A DNA stretch of 64,000 nt from Woeseia sp037968755 (GTDB taxonomy: Bacteria; Pseudomonadota; Gammaproteobacteria; Steroidobacterales; Woeseiaceae). Made by a program: the position numbers and the translations under genes. The notes beneath the pieces were generated by a model, which saw only the letters and a program-made list of their open reading frames with translations, made no database searches and was not told the DNA's origin. Shown piece by piece: positions 15,865 to 25,002 of the stretch; the stretch's first letter is position 1; the number at the start of each line of letters is the position of its first letter. The DNA is taken from NCBI GenBank assembly GCA_037968755.1, contig JBBKWB010000020.1:9188-73187 (forward strand), written 5' to 3'.

Positions 15865-18524
15865 CGACACGCGCGCTTGTCAAAACCGCGCTTCTGATCG
15901 CGGCAGCGAACGCTTTGGCGATGAGCGGTGGGACGCCGTGGGCCGAGATTAGTGCAGCGGTGCCCGAGGCCAGCCGCGATCCCAGTCTCGCTGGACCTGT
16001 ACTGAACTCGGTAAAAGAAGTGCTGCTCAATGCGCGCGCCGACAATGATGCTATCGGTTTGGCAATGGCCAGTTTCGTAGTCGGCGAAATCCTTGAGCAG
16101 AACCAGGTTTACCAGGAAGCGCTGCAATACTACGAAAGTGGGCTGCAGGTACTGGCGGACAGTGACACGGTCGTTGCCATCGATGTCGATTTTCTGCTGC
16201 AGCGCATTCAAGGATTTGAAAAGCGATTCAGCGGGCCTGCCCAAATGCCTGGCAGCGCTGACCTGTACCGCGGCCGTGCGAATTCTGGGCAAATCGCATC
16301 GCTGTCAAAAGCTGCCGCATCACAACATCTGGCAACAGCGCTGGCAGTGAATGTCGGCAACCTCTACCTGCGGCAAATGCAGCTTCAACCGGCGGCCGAG
16401 TATTTTATGGCGGCGGTCTCATCCGCAAAGCAGTCCGGTGATATTTCCGCCGAAGCAGAGGCGTACTCCAACCTTGCGTGGACGTCGATCACTGGTGGTG
16501 ACTTCGAGTCGGCGACGCTGCATTTGCGCGAGGCGATGGAGCTGGGCGGCAACAACGGGGTTCGTGAGCCGCTCCGCAAAGCGACCCTGGCAATTGGAGT
16601 AAATGCACGCGAAAGCGGCCAAGTCGAAGCTGCGATTGAAAATCTAACGAAAGCTGTTGGCTTGTATAACGATGTGGGCGACGAGGTTGGCGTGGGGCGC
16701 GCCCGCGCACACCTGGGTACGGCACTACTCCTCGCCGAACAACTGCACAGCGCAAAGGATGCATACTTGGCTGCGCTACTTATAGGTCGGGAAACAGGGG
16801 ACGAGGAAACAATCCAGCACAGCCGTGGCGGCCTGGCGCGAACGTATCAGAAACTGGGCGACTGGCCGTCATCGGCGGCAGCTTTCGCAGGCTATTTTGA
16901 TGCGTTAGATGAATTCGTTAGCGCTTGGCGCACAGATCAGGGCCGCGTTGCGATATTCGAAAGTCAACAGGCAATGCTTGACGATTACGCAACCGTTGAA
17001 AGCGAGATTGCGATGCAGTCGGGCGACTTTTCCCGCTTGCACGCGGTTATACAGAAAGTGCGGGGTCGCGCACTGGCCTGCTTATTGCAGTCCAAGCAAA
17101 ACCGAATTGTCCGTCCGGCAGGTATGCTGGACGGTGGTACCGTCTTCTACGGAAAAAACTGGGATTACATACAGCGAGAATATGCGCATGCGATAGGCAC
17201 TGACGCGGCTATGTCAATGATGGAACAACGTGCGCCAGCCGTTGCGGTGGGCACGACCACAACGGCCGACGCCGTCACCGATCACTGCGGAATTCAGACT
17301 GGCTTCGCCGAACGAACGCATAGCGGCCCTCCGATACTTGAATACTATGTGGCGCCAGACCGCCTCGTTATTCTGTTGACGGATGAGCGCGGGATTCATG
17401 GTCAGATTATCGACATTGGGGCATCTGACCTACGAACACGAGTGAACCGCTACCTGGAGGCGATTCAAGTCGATCAGCCGCGGGGTGTTGTCGCCGCCGG
17501 CACAGCCGCAACAACCCAAGCTCAGGCCGGCGATGTGCAAGCAGCCATTGCACGCCAACTGTACGACCAGCTGATACGGCCCGTCGAGACGCACCTGCGG
17601 CAAAGTACTCACAAGTCCATTGTCATTATTCCGGACGAGTCGTTGTGGCGTTTACCGTTCGCTGCGCTACTTGATCGAGAAGACCGCTATTTCGGAGATC
17701 GTTTTGAAAGCGGTTACATCACTTCTCAAACCGCGCTTAGTATGCTCCGTTCGCGTCAACGGCACGCGGATCACAATTCGGTGCGGGCCTGGGTTGTCGG
17801 TAACCCAACCTTGCCGAATGCCGTCAATGGTTGCGGCGAACGCTTTGAGCTCAGTAACCTGCCGAACGCTGAAGCGGAAGCAACAGAAGTTGCCGAAATT
17901 TTGGGCGAAAACAATGTCGATCTGTTCGTCGGCGGCGCCGCAGATCGACTTCGACTGGATGCCTGGCATTCCGATTATTCGGTGTTGCATCTCGCCACGC
18001 ATGGCATCGCTTGCCCGAGTGATCCACTCAGTTCTTTTGTCGCACTGACTGCCCTCGACAGCACTACACTCAAAATTCCGCCAGACAACACGATCGCCGA
18101 GAATGTTGTCGATTCTCGTTTGCCGGTACAACTGAATTTTGATTTTGATCTGGAACAGGTTGATGCAGAGCCTTCACCCTCGTATCCCGGTGTATTGCAG
18201 GCGCGCCACGTAATCAATGAATACAATCTTCAGGCTGATTTGGTCACGCTCAGTGCCTGCCAGTCCGGACTTGGGCAGGTGTCAGGTGACGGAACAATCG
18301 GTTTTGCGCGGGCTTTTCTTGCCGCGGGTGCGCGATCCGTTATCGTCAGCTTGTGGAAAGTGGACGATCACGCTACACGTTTGCTCATGACCCAGTTTTA
18401 CAAAGGTTATGCCGAACACGGTAACAAGGCACGTGCGCTGCAGAATGCCATGACAGCGACGCGGGCTATTTATCAAGATCCGCAGTACTGGGCCGGTTTC
18501 GTTCTGATCGGCATGCAGGAGTAG
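15843..18524 (+). CDS. exported TPR-CHAT protease
   Basis: An 893-residue protein starting at the ATG at 15843, inside the end of the preceding gene; a GTG at 15810 in the same frame is less likely because it puts a polar leader before the hydrophobic export segment (residues about 12-30). Several TPRs fill about 60-400. The CHAT domain at about 560-890 has His720 in LHLATHGIACP and Cys806 in LSACQSGLGQ, the motif VIVSLWKVDDHAT and the ending YWAGFVLIG. A roughly 70-residue segment between His and Cys is longer than in the other two CHAT proteins here. Translation is probably coupled to the upstream gene since no good ribosome site is seen. Confidence 0.87.
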   Translation: MRRHQRIATRALVKTALLIAAANALAMSGGTPWAEISAAVPEASRDPSLAGPVLNSVKEVLLNARADNDAIGLAMASFVVGEILEQNQVYQEALQYYESGLQVLADSDTVVAIDVDFLLQRIQGFEKRFSGPAQMPGSADLYRGRANSGQIASLSKAAASQHLATALAVNVGNLYLRQMQLQPAAEYFMAAVSSAKQSGDISAEAEAYSNLAWTSITGGDFESATLHLREAMELGGNNGVREPLRKATLAIGVNARESGQVEAAIENLTKAVGLYNDVGDEVGVGRARAHLGTALLLAEQLHSAKDAYLAALLIGRETGDEETIQHSRGGLARTYQKLGDWPSSAAAFAGYFDALDEFVSAWRTDQGRVAIFESQQAMLDDYATVESEIAMQSGDFSRLHAVIQKVRGRALACLLQSKQNRIVRPAGMLDGGTVFYGKNWDYIQREYAHAIGTDAAMSMMEQRAPAVAVGTTTTADAVTDHCGIQTGFAERTHSGPPILEYYVAPDRLVILLTDERGIHGQIIDIGASDLRTRVNRYLEAIQVDQPRGVVAAGTAATTQAQAGDVQAAIARQLYDQLIRPVETHLRQSTHKSIVIIPDESLWRLPFAALLDREDRYFGDRFESGYITSQTALSMLRSRQRHADHNSVRAWVVGNPTLPNAVNGCGERFELSNLPNAEAEATEVAEILGENNVDLFVGGAADRLRLDAWHSDYSVLHLATHGIACPSDPLSSFVALTALDSTTLKIPPDNTIAENVVDSRLPVQLNFDFDLEQVDAEPSPSYPGVLQARHVINEYNLQADLVTLSACQSGLGQVSGDGTIGFARAFLAAGARSVIVSLWKVDDHATRLLMTQFYKGYAEHGNKARALQNAMTATRAIYQDPQYWAGFVLIGMQE

Positions 18525-18551
18525 CACCATGCGACACGACAGGGGTTAGCG

Positions 18552-20690
18552 ATGAAAAACACTCTACGAGTGACGCCGTTTGTCTTTGTATTTGTATCGG
18601 CATTGGTAGCGGTGCAGATGTTCGCAATTGGTGATGCGATGGCGGCAAAGCGCGCGCTGATTGTAACGATCGGCGAGTATCAGCCCGATACGGGCTGGAA
18701 AACAATCAGTTCAAACAGCGATTTACCCATCATGCAACACGCTCTTGAACGTCAGGGTTTCGCAATCGACAATATCACGCATCTTTCTCAAGAGCGGGCG
18801 ACGCACGACGGCATTGTTAAGGCCATTGAAGACCACCTGATCAAGCCAGCCGCGCCAGGCGATGTTGTGGTGTTTCACTACTCCGGTCACGGTCAGCAAA
18901 TTCGTGACGACAATTACGACGAAATAGATGGCTACGATGAAGCACTCGTGCCAGTCGACGCGCCGGAATCTCCGCCAACAGGATACAACGGTGAAAAGCA
19001 TCTGCGTGACGACGAACTCGGAGCGCTATTGTACAGATTGCGGAAACGTGTTGGTCCTAACGGCGACGTACTGGTGTTCCTGGATTCGTGCCATTCGGGA
19101 ACAGCGACACGCGGTGATGCTTATCCGGACCCAGTGCGCGGCAGCGCTTCTCCAATAGGTGCGCCGCTGGAACATGATGGTGCGCATCGCAATGACAACG
19201 ACGCTAGCGGCTTTCTGGATGCTTCATCACAACGGGGAACTGGCGGTGATAATCCCGAAGACCTGGCACCAATGGTGGTAATCGCCGCCGAGAATCACAA
19301 CCGACTCGCTGAAGAAACCACCGACGAAAACGGCGGCCGCGTTGGCGCCTTGAGCTGGGCACTCAGCAAGGCGCTCGTCGATGCCGACGAACAGACCACC
19401 TACCGCGACTTATTCGAGACAGTCAAGCGTCACACTGCGGCCAAACACATTCCCAATAGTCCGCAGGCGGAGGGGAAACTCGACCGGTTGCTGTTTGCAG
19501 GACAGGCAGTCGACCAGAACCCGTACTACCGAGTGAAGGCAATGAACCTCGATGAAAAGTGGGCGGAACTTGAGGGCGGTGCGCTGGTTGGTTTGCTCAA
19601 GGGTTCGGAAGTCGAAATTCATCAGGTGAATACTCGTCTGCCGCAGCCCGATACTCTGATTGCAAAAGGCAGGGTCAATCATGCAACGCCGTATACCGCC
19701 GAAATCGCGATTACTGAGGTGGTTGAGACGGGCGCCGAATCCGGCATTGCTTTTGTTACCGCGCAATCTTTCGGTTCGCTGCGCGTCAATGTCTATGTTG
19801 ATGCGGCGGATGATTCAGTCTGGCGCGAGAAAGTGGTCTACACATTGGAACGGGAGGCCGCGCGGCAAACGTCCCTGATCGTGCTGCTCGAAGAAAAACC
19901 AGCTGGCCTGGTTGCAACCGACGCGAGCAAGATTGTATTGGTACGTGAAATCAGGAACGGGGCACCGTCCCAACGTGGTGTCGTTCTGGAGACTTGGGAG
20001 AACGGCCAACGTCTGATCCCTGGTCCCTTTAAGACTTCAGACCCGGCATTGGCCAGCAAACTGATCGCGCGCATAGAACGGTATGCACAGAATGCCTACC
20101 TGCGGGCATTGGATGTACAGGCAGATGGAATGGAGGTTGCGCTTGATCTGATTCCCTGCGAGACGGAATGCACGGGTTTGAGCGAATGCGGTGGCAGTTG
20201 CCGTTGTATTGCAGAAGGTGATCCACAGGATATTTTAGATACTGGCAATAACCTGAGCATGAAAAAAGGCGCGGGATTCGGTCTGCGCCTTAGAAACGTC
20301 GGTAGCAAACCGGTTTATGCGACCGTTCTTGACTTGATGCCTGATGGGGATATCGCGTCGCTGTGGCCACTACCCGGGACGTCCGCCGCCGATACCAAGA
20401 TTGAGGGAGGCAAGGCTTATCGTATAGCGGACCCCAATCACCAGAACGAGTTAGCAGTGTATCTTGCCTGTCCGCCGTTCGGCACCGATATGCTGAAAAT
20501 CATCGCGACGACAGAACCCGTCGATTTTGGTCCGATTACGCGCGGCACCCGAACACGTGGCGGTGAACGCGGCCCTCTGGACGTGTTGTTCGAAAACAGC
20601 TTGCGCGGAATGCGCGGTGTCGCACCCGCATTCGCTGTCGGTTCAATCAGCACGTCGTCCGTTTTGTTAATCGTGGAGGACACTGAGTAG
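18552..20690 (+). CDS. exported metacaspase-like peptidase with DUF4384-type C-terminus
   Basis: A 712-residue protein with a signal sequence (about 1-32). The p20-like domain has His113 in HYSGHGQQIRDD, followed by an acidic DEIDGYDEALVP segment typical of metacaspases, and Cys180 in LDSCHSGTATRG. Beyond about residue 330 is a beta-rich linker, a Cys cluster (PCETECTGLSECGGSCRC, about 537-556) that could bind metal or form disulfides, and a DUF4384-like domain (about 560-700). AGGGG lies upstream of the ATG, 27 bp after the CHAT gene, so the three genes 14857-20690 form an operon. Acidic residues near the His suggest calcium dependence, inferred from the family. Confidence 0.88.
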   Translation: MKNTLRVTPFVFVFVSALVAVQMFAIGDAMAAKRALIVTIGEYQPDTGWKTISSNSDLPIMQHALERQGFAIDNITHLSQERATHDGIVKAIEDHLIKPAAPGDVVVFHYSGHGQQIRDDNYDEIDGYDEALVPVDAPESPPTGYNGEKHLRDDELGALLYRLRKRVGPNGDVLVFLDSCHSGTATRGDAYPDPVRGSASPIGAPLEHDGAHRNDNDASGFLDASSQRGTGGDNPEDLAPMVVIAAENHNRLAEETTDENGGRVGALSWALSKALVDADEQTTYRDLFETVKRHTAAKHIPNSPQAEGKLDRLLFAGQAVDQNPYYRVKAMNLDEKWAELEGGALVGLLKGSEVEIHQVNTRLPQPDTLIAKGRVNHATPYTAEIAITEVVETGAESGIAFVTAQSFGSLRVNVYVDAADDSVWREKVVYTLEREAARQTSLIVLLEEKPAGLVATDASKIVLVREIRNGAPSQRGVVLETWENGQRLIPGPFKTSDPALASKLIARIERYAQNAYLRALDVQADGMEVALDLIPCETECTGLSECGGSCRCIAEGDPQDILDTGNNLSMKKGAGFGLRLRNVGSKPVYATVLDLMPDGDIASLWPLPGTSAADTKIEGGKAYRIADPNHQNELAVYLACPPFGTDMLKIIATTEPVDFGPITRGTRTRGGERGPLDVLFENSLRGMRGVAPAFAVGSISTSSVLLIVEDTE

Positions 20691-20729
20691 TTCGAAATAT
20701 GGCGGTTCTTCAACACTACCAATCGATGC

Positions 20730-23462
20730 CTACAGTTGGCAGCGACTGCCGCTACAGACCCGTCCTAGTGCACCTAATCCCGGCAAGCTGATGCCGCTCT
20801 TCGCCTCGTCGTCGAAGCGTTTGTAACGCCAGCATCCTTTCAGTTCCATGTCAGGTCGGTCCCATTTGCGCCAGTCCTGTTTGTACTTGATGCGCTGAAA
20901 CTCGACACCGGTTTCCGCCTTGATTTTGTAGTCCGATTCTTTCGCACTGCCGTCCCAGCCGTGCGATCCCCACGCAATACGCTTGGCCGGGTCGATCACC
21001 ATAACAACATGACCGTCGTTACGAACATCGCTGCGGTACACCAGTATGTCTCCTAACGACAAGTCTTCATTGGCAGGACATTGTTCAAAATCATCTGCCA
21101 TTAAGGAATCATCGGCGACCATCTGTGCAGTTGCGAGGTAGCTATCACTCCGGTTGTAGTCAAGGCCCGCGCGCGTGAATGCGTACCAAATCGCACGCGA
21201 GCAATCGATGCCTTCTGCGAGATTTGCTTCGTCGGATGCCTTCGACCAGTCGTGTTGGAGGTAGGAGAAGCCCTCTCTTCGTGACGCACCGGCTAGCCAC
21301 TCGGCTTGTTTCAAAACGCGATAAACCGCCGAGTCTGGGTCGTCAGGCAAGTACGGGCGGACATCGAAGTTTCGTAAGGTGTACTCGCGAATGTCGATAT
21401 CGTTAGTCGTGGTACTGGCCTTCTTGAACGACTGGTTGGCACGGACACGAAACGGCACCGCGCTGATCGTCCAGGTCGTGTCCTCAACAATTCCGCCAGA
21501 TGCCTGGATGCCACGCGTACCCGGGTTGAGGTAGTTGTGCAGTGCCCTTGCGAGCGAGGATTTCCGGGGTATACCGGGACCGCGTGCGGCGGCGCTTTTG
21601 GTCATCAAATGCCACGGGACCGGGTTGCTTTCCTCGGTACCGAACACGAGTATGTGTTCCTGAATATTCAACGGCGGCACGCCGACAAACCCCTCTTCGT
21701 TTTTGTTGAAGATGAGCTCTTCGCCCGGTCGCAGAATTTCTGTTCGACCGTCAAATGGAAAACCAAATGTCGACCCATCGCTCGACAGGGCCACCCCGCC
21801 GACGGCCAGTGCTTTCGGCGATTGTTCCGAGAGTCTCACCTTGACATGCCACTTGTGGCACAACGGGATCAGCTGTTCCTCGTTTGGTTGCGCTGCAACC
21901 CAGCTTCCGTCCGCGCATTCCGACTGTGACTCGGATTCAACAAGCTGAACCTGCAACGTGCTGTGGTCGACAAAATCAGTGCCGCCCTCACCAACCAACA
22001 AAAGCAGAGCGCGTTGCCGGGCATGTTGCCAGAGACTCTGTGGCACAGTGTCCTCACTTGCGTACACGTTGCGAATTCGATTTTCTGGTCCCCGTAGGAT
22101 CAATCGACTTCTTTCGTCGATACTCAGTTCAAATTGGTCGTCATGATCGACGAGTTCAACCAGCGCTTTGGCCTCGGGATCGGTAACAATCATCTCGCGA
22201 ATCGCATCGGCACGGCGTTGCGGGATACCGCCTGGCAGGTTTGGGTCACGTAGTCCCACTCTGATCTTTAGTGCGTCGTCGCTGACGCGGACGAGGACCG
22301 CGAGATCACCGGGCTCAATGGCGGCGGCACCTGGCATTTCGGTGGCAATTACGGCACGTGCATTCAACCCCGTTGACTCGGTCACTACTACCGTTGCCTT
22401 CGCTTTCGCCGGATCGCCCAGGTCGCCGGGCGTTGCCGCGCCATCGTAAACCCGGAACTCTGCTCCGCGACCGGCACCGGTTAATGGCGGCCCGCCGATC
22501 TCAAGCGGATCTACGTCAATTACGTCCCAGCCTGCGGCGCGAGTGCCGCTGCGATTGCCGAAGACCGCCCGATTCAGGTCACCCTGAAAATACGGAATCT
22601 GATAGCTGTTCGCTGCAACCAAAGGCGGGACCTGGCGAGACAGTTGCGCGTACGTCATTATGCCGGCGCGTGGTCGGGACAGGACCTGGATCAGGGCGCC
22701 AGTAAACACGCCACTCTCGGCGGTTTCAAGCGCTGGCGTTCCGTCACTGGCTGCGGTCAACGCAACCAATCCCGGCAGCGAATCGGGGGCCCAATCGCCG
22801 CCGCCGTCGCCGCCGCCGTCATCACCGCTACTGGTTGGTGTCGCGGTGCGCGCCGTTCTCGGCAGGAATCGCGCCTGCAATTCGGAGTCACCGCGCGTTG
22901 ATGTGCCGGAATTACACGAATCAACAATGGCGACGATGTTGCGCGTCTTCGCATGCAGTTGCTGCAACATTTTGTGAAAGTCGTCGTCGACCAACTCGTC
23001 AGCACCCCAACCATCGGCGTTGTGAAAGACAAACGTTTCATCCCATTCGTCAGGTTCATCACCATTCTGGTCAGTCACCTGTGAGCCATGGCCCGCGTAA
23101 AACACGACCGCCACATCGTTTTCCCGCGCGCGATCGACAAGCGCCTCCTTGAACGCGTTGCGGAAGTTGTCACTTGTGGCCGCTTCATTCTGCAGCATGC
23201 AGATATTTTCTTTCGGGAAGTTATAGGTGTTGGTCAGAAGCTGGTATATGCCATTGGCATCAGCGAGCGTCCCTGGCAAGTCGGTGACGGATTCGTTAGC
23301 GTAGTCGCCGACGCCAACGATCAGTGCAAGATGACGGGTACCGTCGATCGCGATTGCGTCGCCAATGTCACACATGTCGCTTTCGGGTGTGGTAGCCGTC
23401 TGGCATGACTGCACACCGAGAATCGATAACAGGGTCACGCACACACGTTGCAGCTTATTCAC
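20730..23462 (-). CDS. caspase-fold peptidase fused to an NlpC/P60-like domain
   Basis: A 910-residue protein starting at GTG with GGGAG upstream. The N-terminus is a signal with a possible lipid Cys20 (GVQSC, an imperfect lipobox). The caspase domain (about 42-310) has His125 in FYAGHGSQVTD and Cys183 in VDSCNSGTSTRG. A low-complexity GDDGGGDGGGD linker interrupts it, followed by about 400 beta-rich residues. The C-terminal 170 residues look like an NlpC/P60 papain-fold domain: Cys754 in GIDCSRAIW, GDILVYRSD, His818 in DGHVVMVIDP and His834 in GSHGWDG. NlpC/P60 enzymes cut peptidoglycan peptides or related amides. Two cysteine peptidase folds in one exported chain is unusual. It is convergent with the 18552 gene. 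Confidence 0.85.
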   Translation of the reverse strand: MNKLQRVCVTLLSILGVQSCQTATTPESDMCDIGDAIAIDGTRHLALIVGVGDYANESVTDLPGTLADANGIYQLLTNTYNFPKENICMLQNEAATSDNFRNAFKEALVDRARENDVAVVFYAGHGSQVTDQNGDEPDEWDETFVFHNADGWGADELVDDDFHKMLQQLHAKTRNIVAIVDSCNSGTSTRGDSELQARFLPRTARTATPTSSGDDGGGDGGGDWAPDSLPGLVALTAASDGTPALETAESGVFTGALIQVLSRPRAGIMTYAQLSRQVPPLVAANSYQIPYFQGDLNRAVFGNRSGTRAAGWDVIDVDPLEIGGPPLTGAGRGAEFRVYDGAATPGDLGDPAKAKATVVVTESTGLNARAVIATEMPGAAAIEPGDLAVLVRVSDDALKIRVGLRDPNLPGGIPQRRADAIREMIVTDPEAKALVELVDHDDQFELSIDERSRLILRGPENRIRNVYASEDTVPQSLWQHARQRALLLLVGEGGTDFVDHSTLQVQLVESESQSECADGSWVAAQPNEEQLIPLCHKWHVKVRLSEQSPKALAVGGVALSSDGSTFGFPFDGRTEILRPGEELIFNKNEEGFVGVPPLNIQEHILVFGTEESNPVPWHLMTKSAAARGPGIPRKSSLARALHNYLNPGTRGIQASGGIVEDTTWTISAVPFRVRANQSFKKASTTTNDIDIREYTLRNFDVRPYLPDDPDSAVYRVLKQAEWLAGASRREGFSYLQHDWSKASDEANLAEGIDCSRAIWYAFTRAGLDYNRSDSYLATAQMVADDSLMADDFEQCPANEDLSLGDILVYRSDVRNDGHVVMVIDPAKRIAWGSHGWDGSAKESDYKIKAETGVEFQRIKYKQDWRKWDRPDMELKGCWRYKRFDDEAKSGISLPGLGALGRVCSGSRCQL

Positions 23463-23528
23463 CGAATTTCTCCCAAGGCAGACCGGAGATTAGATAGTAT
23501 AGTCCCAACCACAGACCGGGAGACAATC

Positions 23529-24959
23529 ATGTTGAAATGGGCGGACAGACTAGGCCGGCTGGTGCTTCTCTCCTTTGCGGTGATTGTCGTATATCGGTTC
23601 TGGGTTTGGTGGATGCCGGATGAACCGGAAACTTATTTGCGGACAGACTTGGTTAACGCGCAGGAGTCCGACGCGTTTGTTACCGGGTTTGCGATGGTTG
23701 CCCTCGTGCAATTCGATACTGGCCGCGACAAACTCGTAGCCTTCTCGTTCATAGAGCCGGAGGCCAACCGCAGAGACGTCAAGGGGTTTTGCTACCGACT
23801 GTACGAACTCGTAATCGGCTACGACAGTCTGTGGGCGACTGTGAAATCGGCAGAGGCTCGGCAAGGTAGTGAAGTCCAAATCGATCCACCGCGCGTCCTT
23901 GCGGCGGATGTCGTCGAGGCTCGCCAGGGTGGCGATGATACCAGCCAGGCGAAGTGTGATCGTATTAACCTGGTCAGCGGCGAGACCAACAACGGCGCGC
24001 GGCTGGCAATGTTGCAACAGTCCCTGGTTGACAACAATCAGTGGGACAGTCACGTGCGGCATGCTACCAACGTCATCACGACGTTTTCCGCGACTATCGC
24101 TGCACGCCGCCGCGCGGTGTTCGACAATCGCCTGGACAATCTTGAAACTGCGAGCAGGGGGTTGGCTGGTACCGCAACGGTGGCGCAATACAATGAGTGG
24201 CTCGAGCGATCGCGGGAAGGTTTGTCAGTTGCTGCGAGCGACGAAGGCACGCGCGAGCTGCGACGAACAACAAACATAGAAGCCCTGGACTCTGCACAGC
24301 CTCTACCCGAAACAAGGGGAATCGATGATCGCGGCGAATCGCAGAGTCGCGGTTTGCTGGGTGACGCGAAGGATGCCATCGGTGGAGCTCTCGAGTCCGA
24401 GGCGAGTCATGTCCGTCTGGCGATTGCCGATGCCGGCGGATTTCTCGGCACGCTGAAACTGACGTTTTCCACGATTGGCATCTTCACGCAGCAGGCTCGC
24501 AAGTGGGTGTTCTGGAAGAACGGACAGTTCTATATTCGCCAGGACTTCGCGGACGCAACCTACGGCAGCGACTTTACGCTTGATCTGGCACGTTCCCGGG
24601 GCGGCTTGTTCGCACCCCGGCGGCTTGAAATCACTGTGCCAGAGCCGTATCTGCTGGCGCTTGATCGTTACACAACAGTTATCGTGGCCAGGCCGGACGA
24701 CTTTCAACTCAAGCTTGAAGACGATACCGGAAATACCATCGAAGCGGCGATGAAAGCGGATCTGCAAACGCAAATCGATCGAGTGGAGCCGCAGGCTATT
24801 CGCTTTGCCAAGGCTCTCTTAACGACGCAAATCCAACAACTAGTGGAGGCTGATGTGTCGGAGGTCAGGGTACGTTTTGCAGAACGCGACTCCGCGTCAC
24901 CGCAACAATTGACCGAATTGATTCGTTTGATGCGCGAAAGACCCGAAGAAAACGACTAA
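23529..24959 (+). CDS. membrane-anchored protein of unknown function
   Basis: A 476-residue protein not recognised. One N-terminal transmembrane helix (about 9-27) is followed by a soluble region with charged helices, and a hydrophobic patch near residues 300-325 (GFLGTLKLTFSTIGIF) that might be a second membrane contact. The last 150 residues are mixed alpha/beta. The ATG at 23529 is preceded by GGGAG at a good distance; the longer frame from 23448 overlaps the divergent gene and is rejected. It is 66 bp from the divergent caspase-NlpC/P60 gene with a TATAGT at 23498-23503, so the two may share control. Confidence 0.65.
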   Translation: MLKWADRLGRLVLLSFAVIVVYRFWVWWMPDEPETYLRTDLVNAQESDAFVTGFAMVALVQFDTGRDKLVAFSFIEPEANRRDVKGFCYRLYELVIGYDSLWATVKSAEARQGSEVQIDPPRVLAADVVEARQGGDDTSQAKCDRINLVSGETNNGARLAMLQQSLVDNNQWDSHVRHATNVITTFSATIAARRRAVFDNRLDNLETASRGLAGTATVAQYNEWLERSREGLSVAASDEGTRELRRTTNIEALDSAQPLPETRGIDDRGESQSRGLLGDAKDAIGGALESEASHVRLAIADAGGFLGTLKLTFSTIGIFTQQARKWVFWKNGQFYIRQDFADATYGSDFTLDLARSRGGLFAPRRLEITVPEPYLLALDRYTTVIVARPDDFQLKLEDDTGNTIEAAMKADLQTQIDRVEPQAIRFAKALLTTQIQQLVEADVSEVRVRFAERDSASPQQLTELIRLMRERPEEND

Positions 24960-25002
24960 ACTTGACTTGACGCCACCTGGTCAGTACGTCACCTGGGGCG
25001 AA

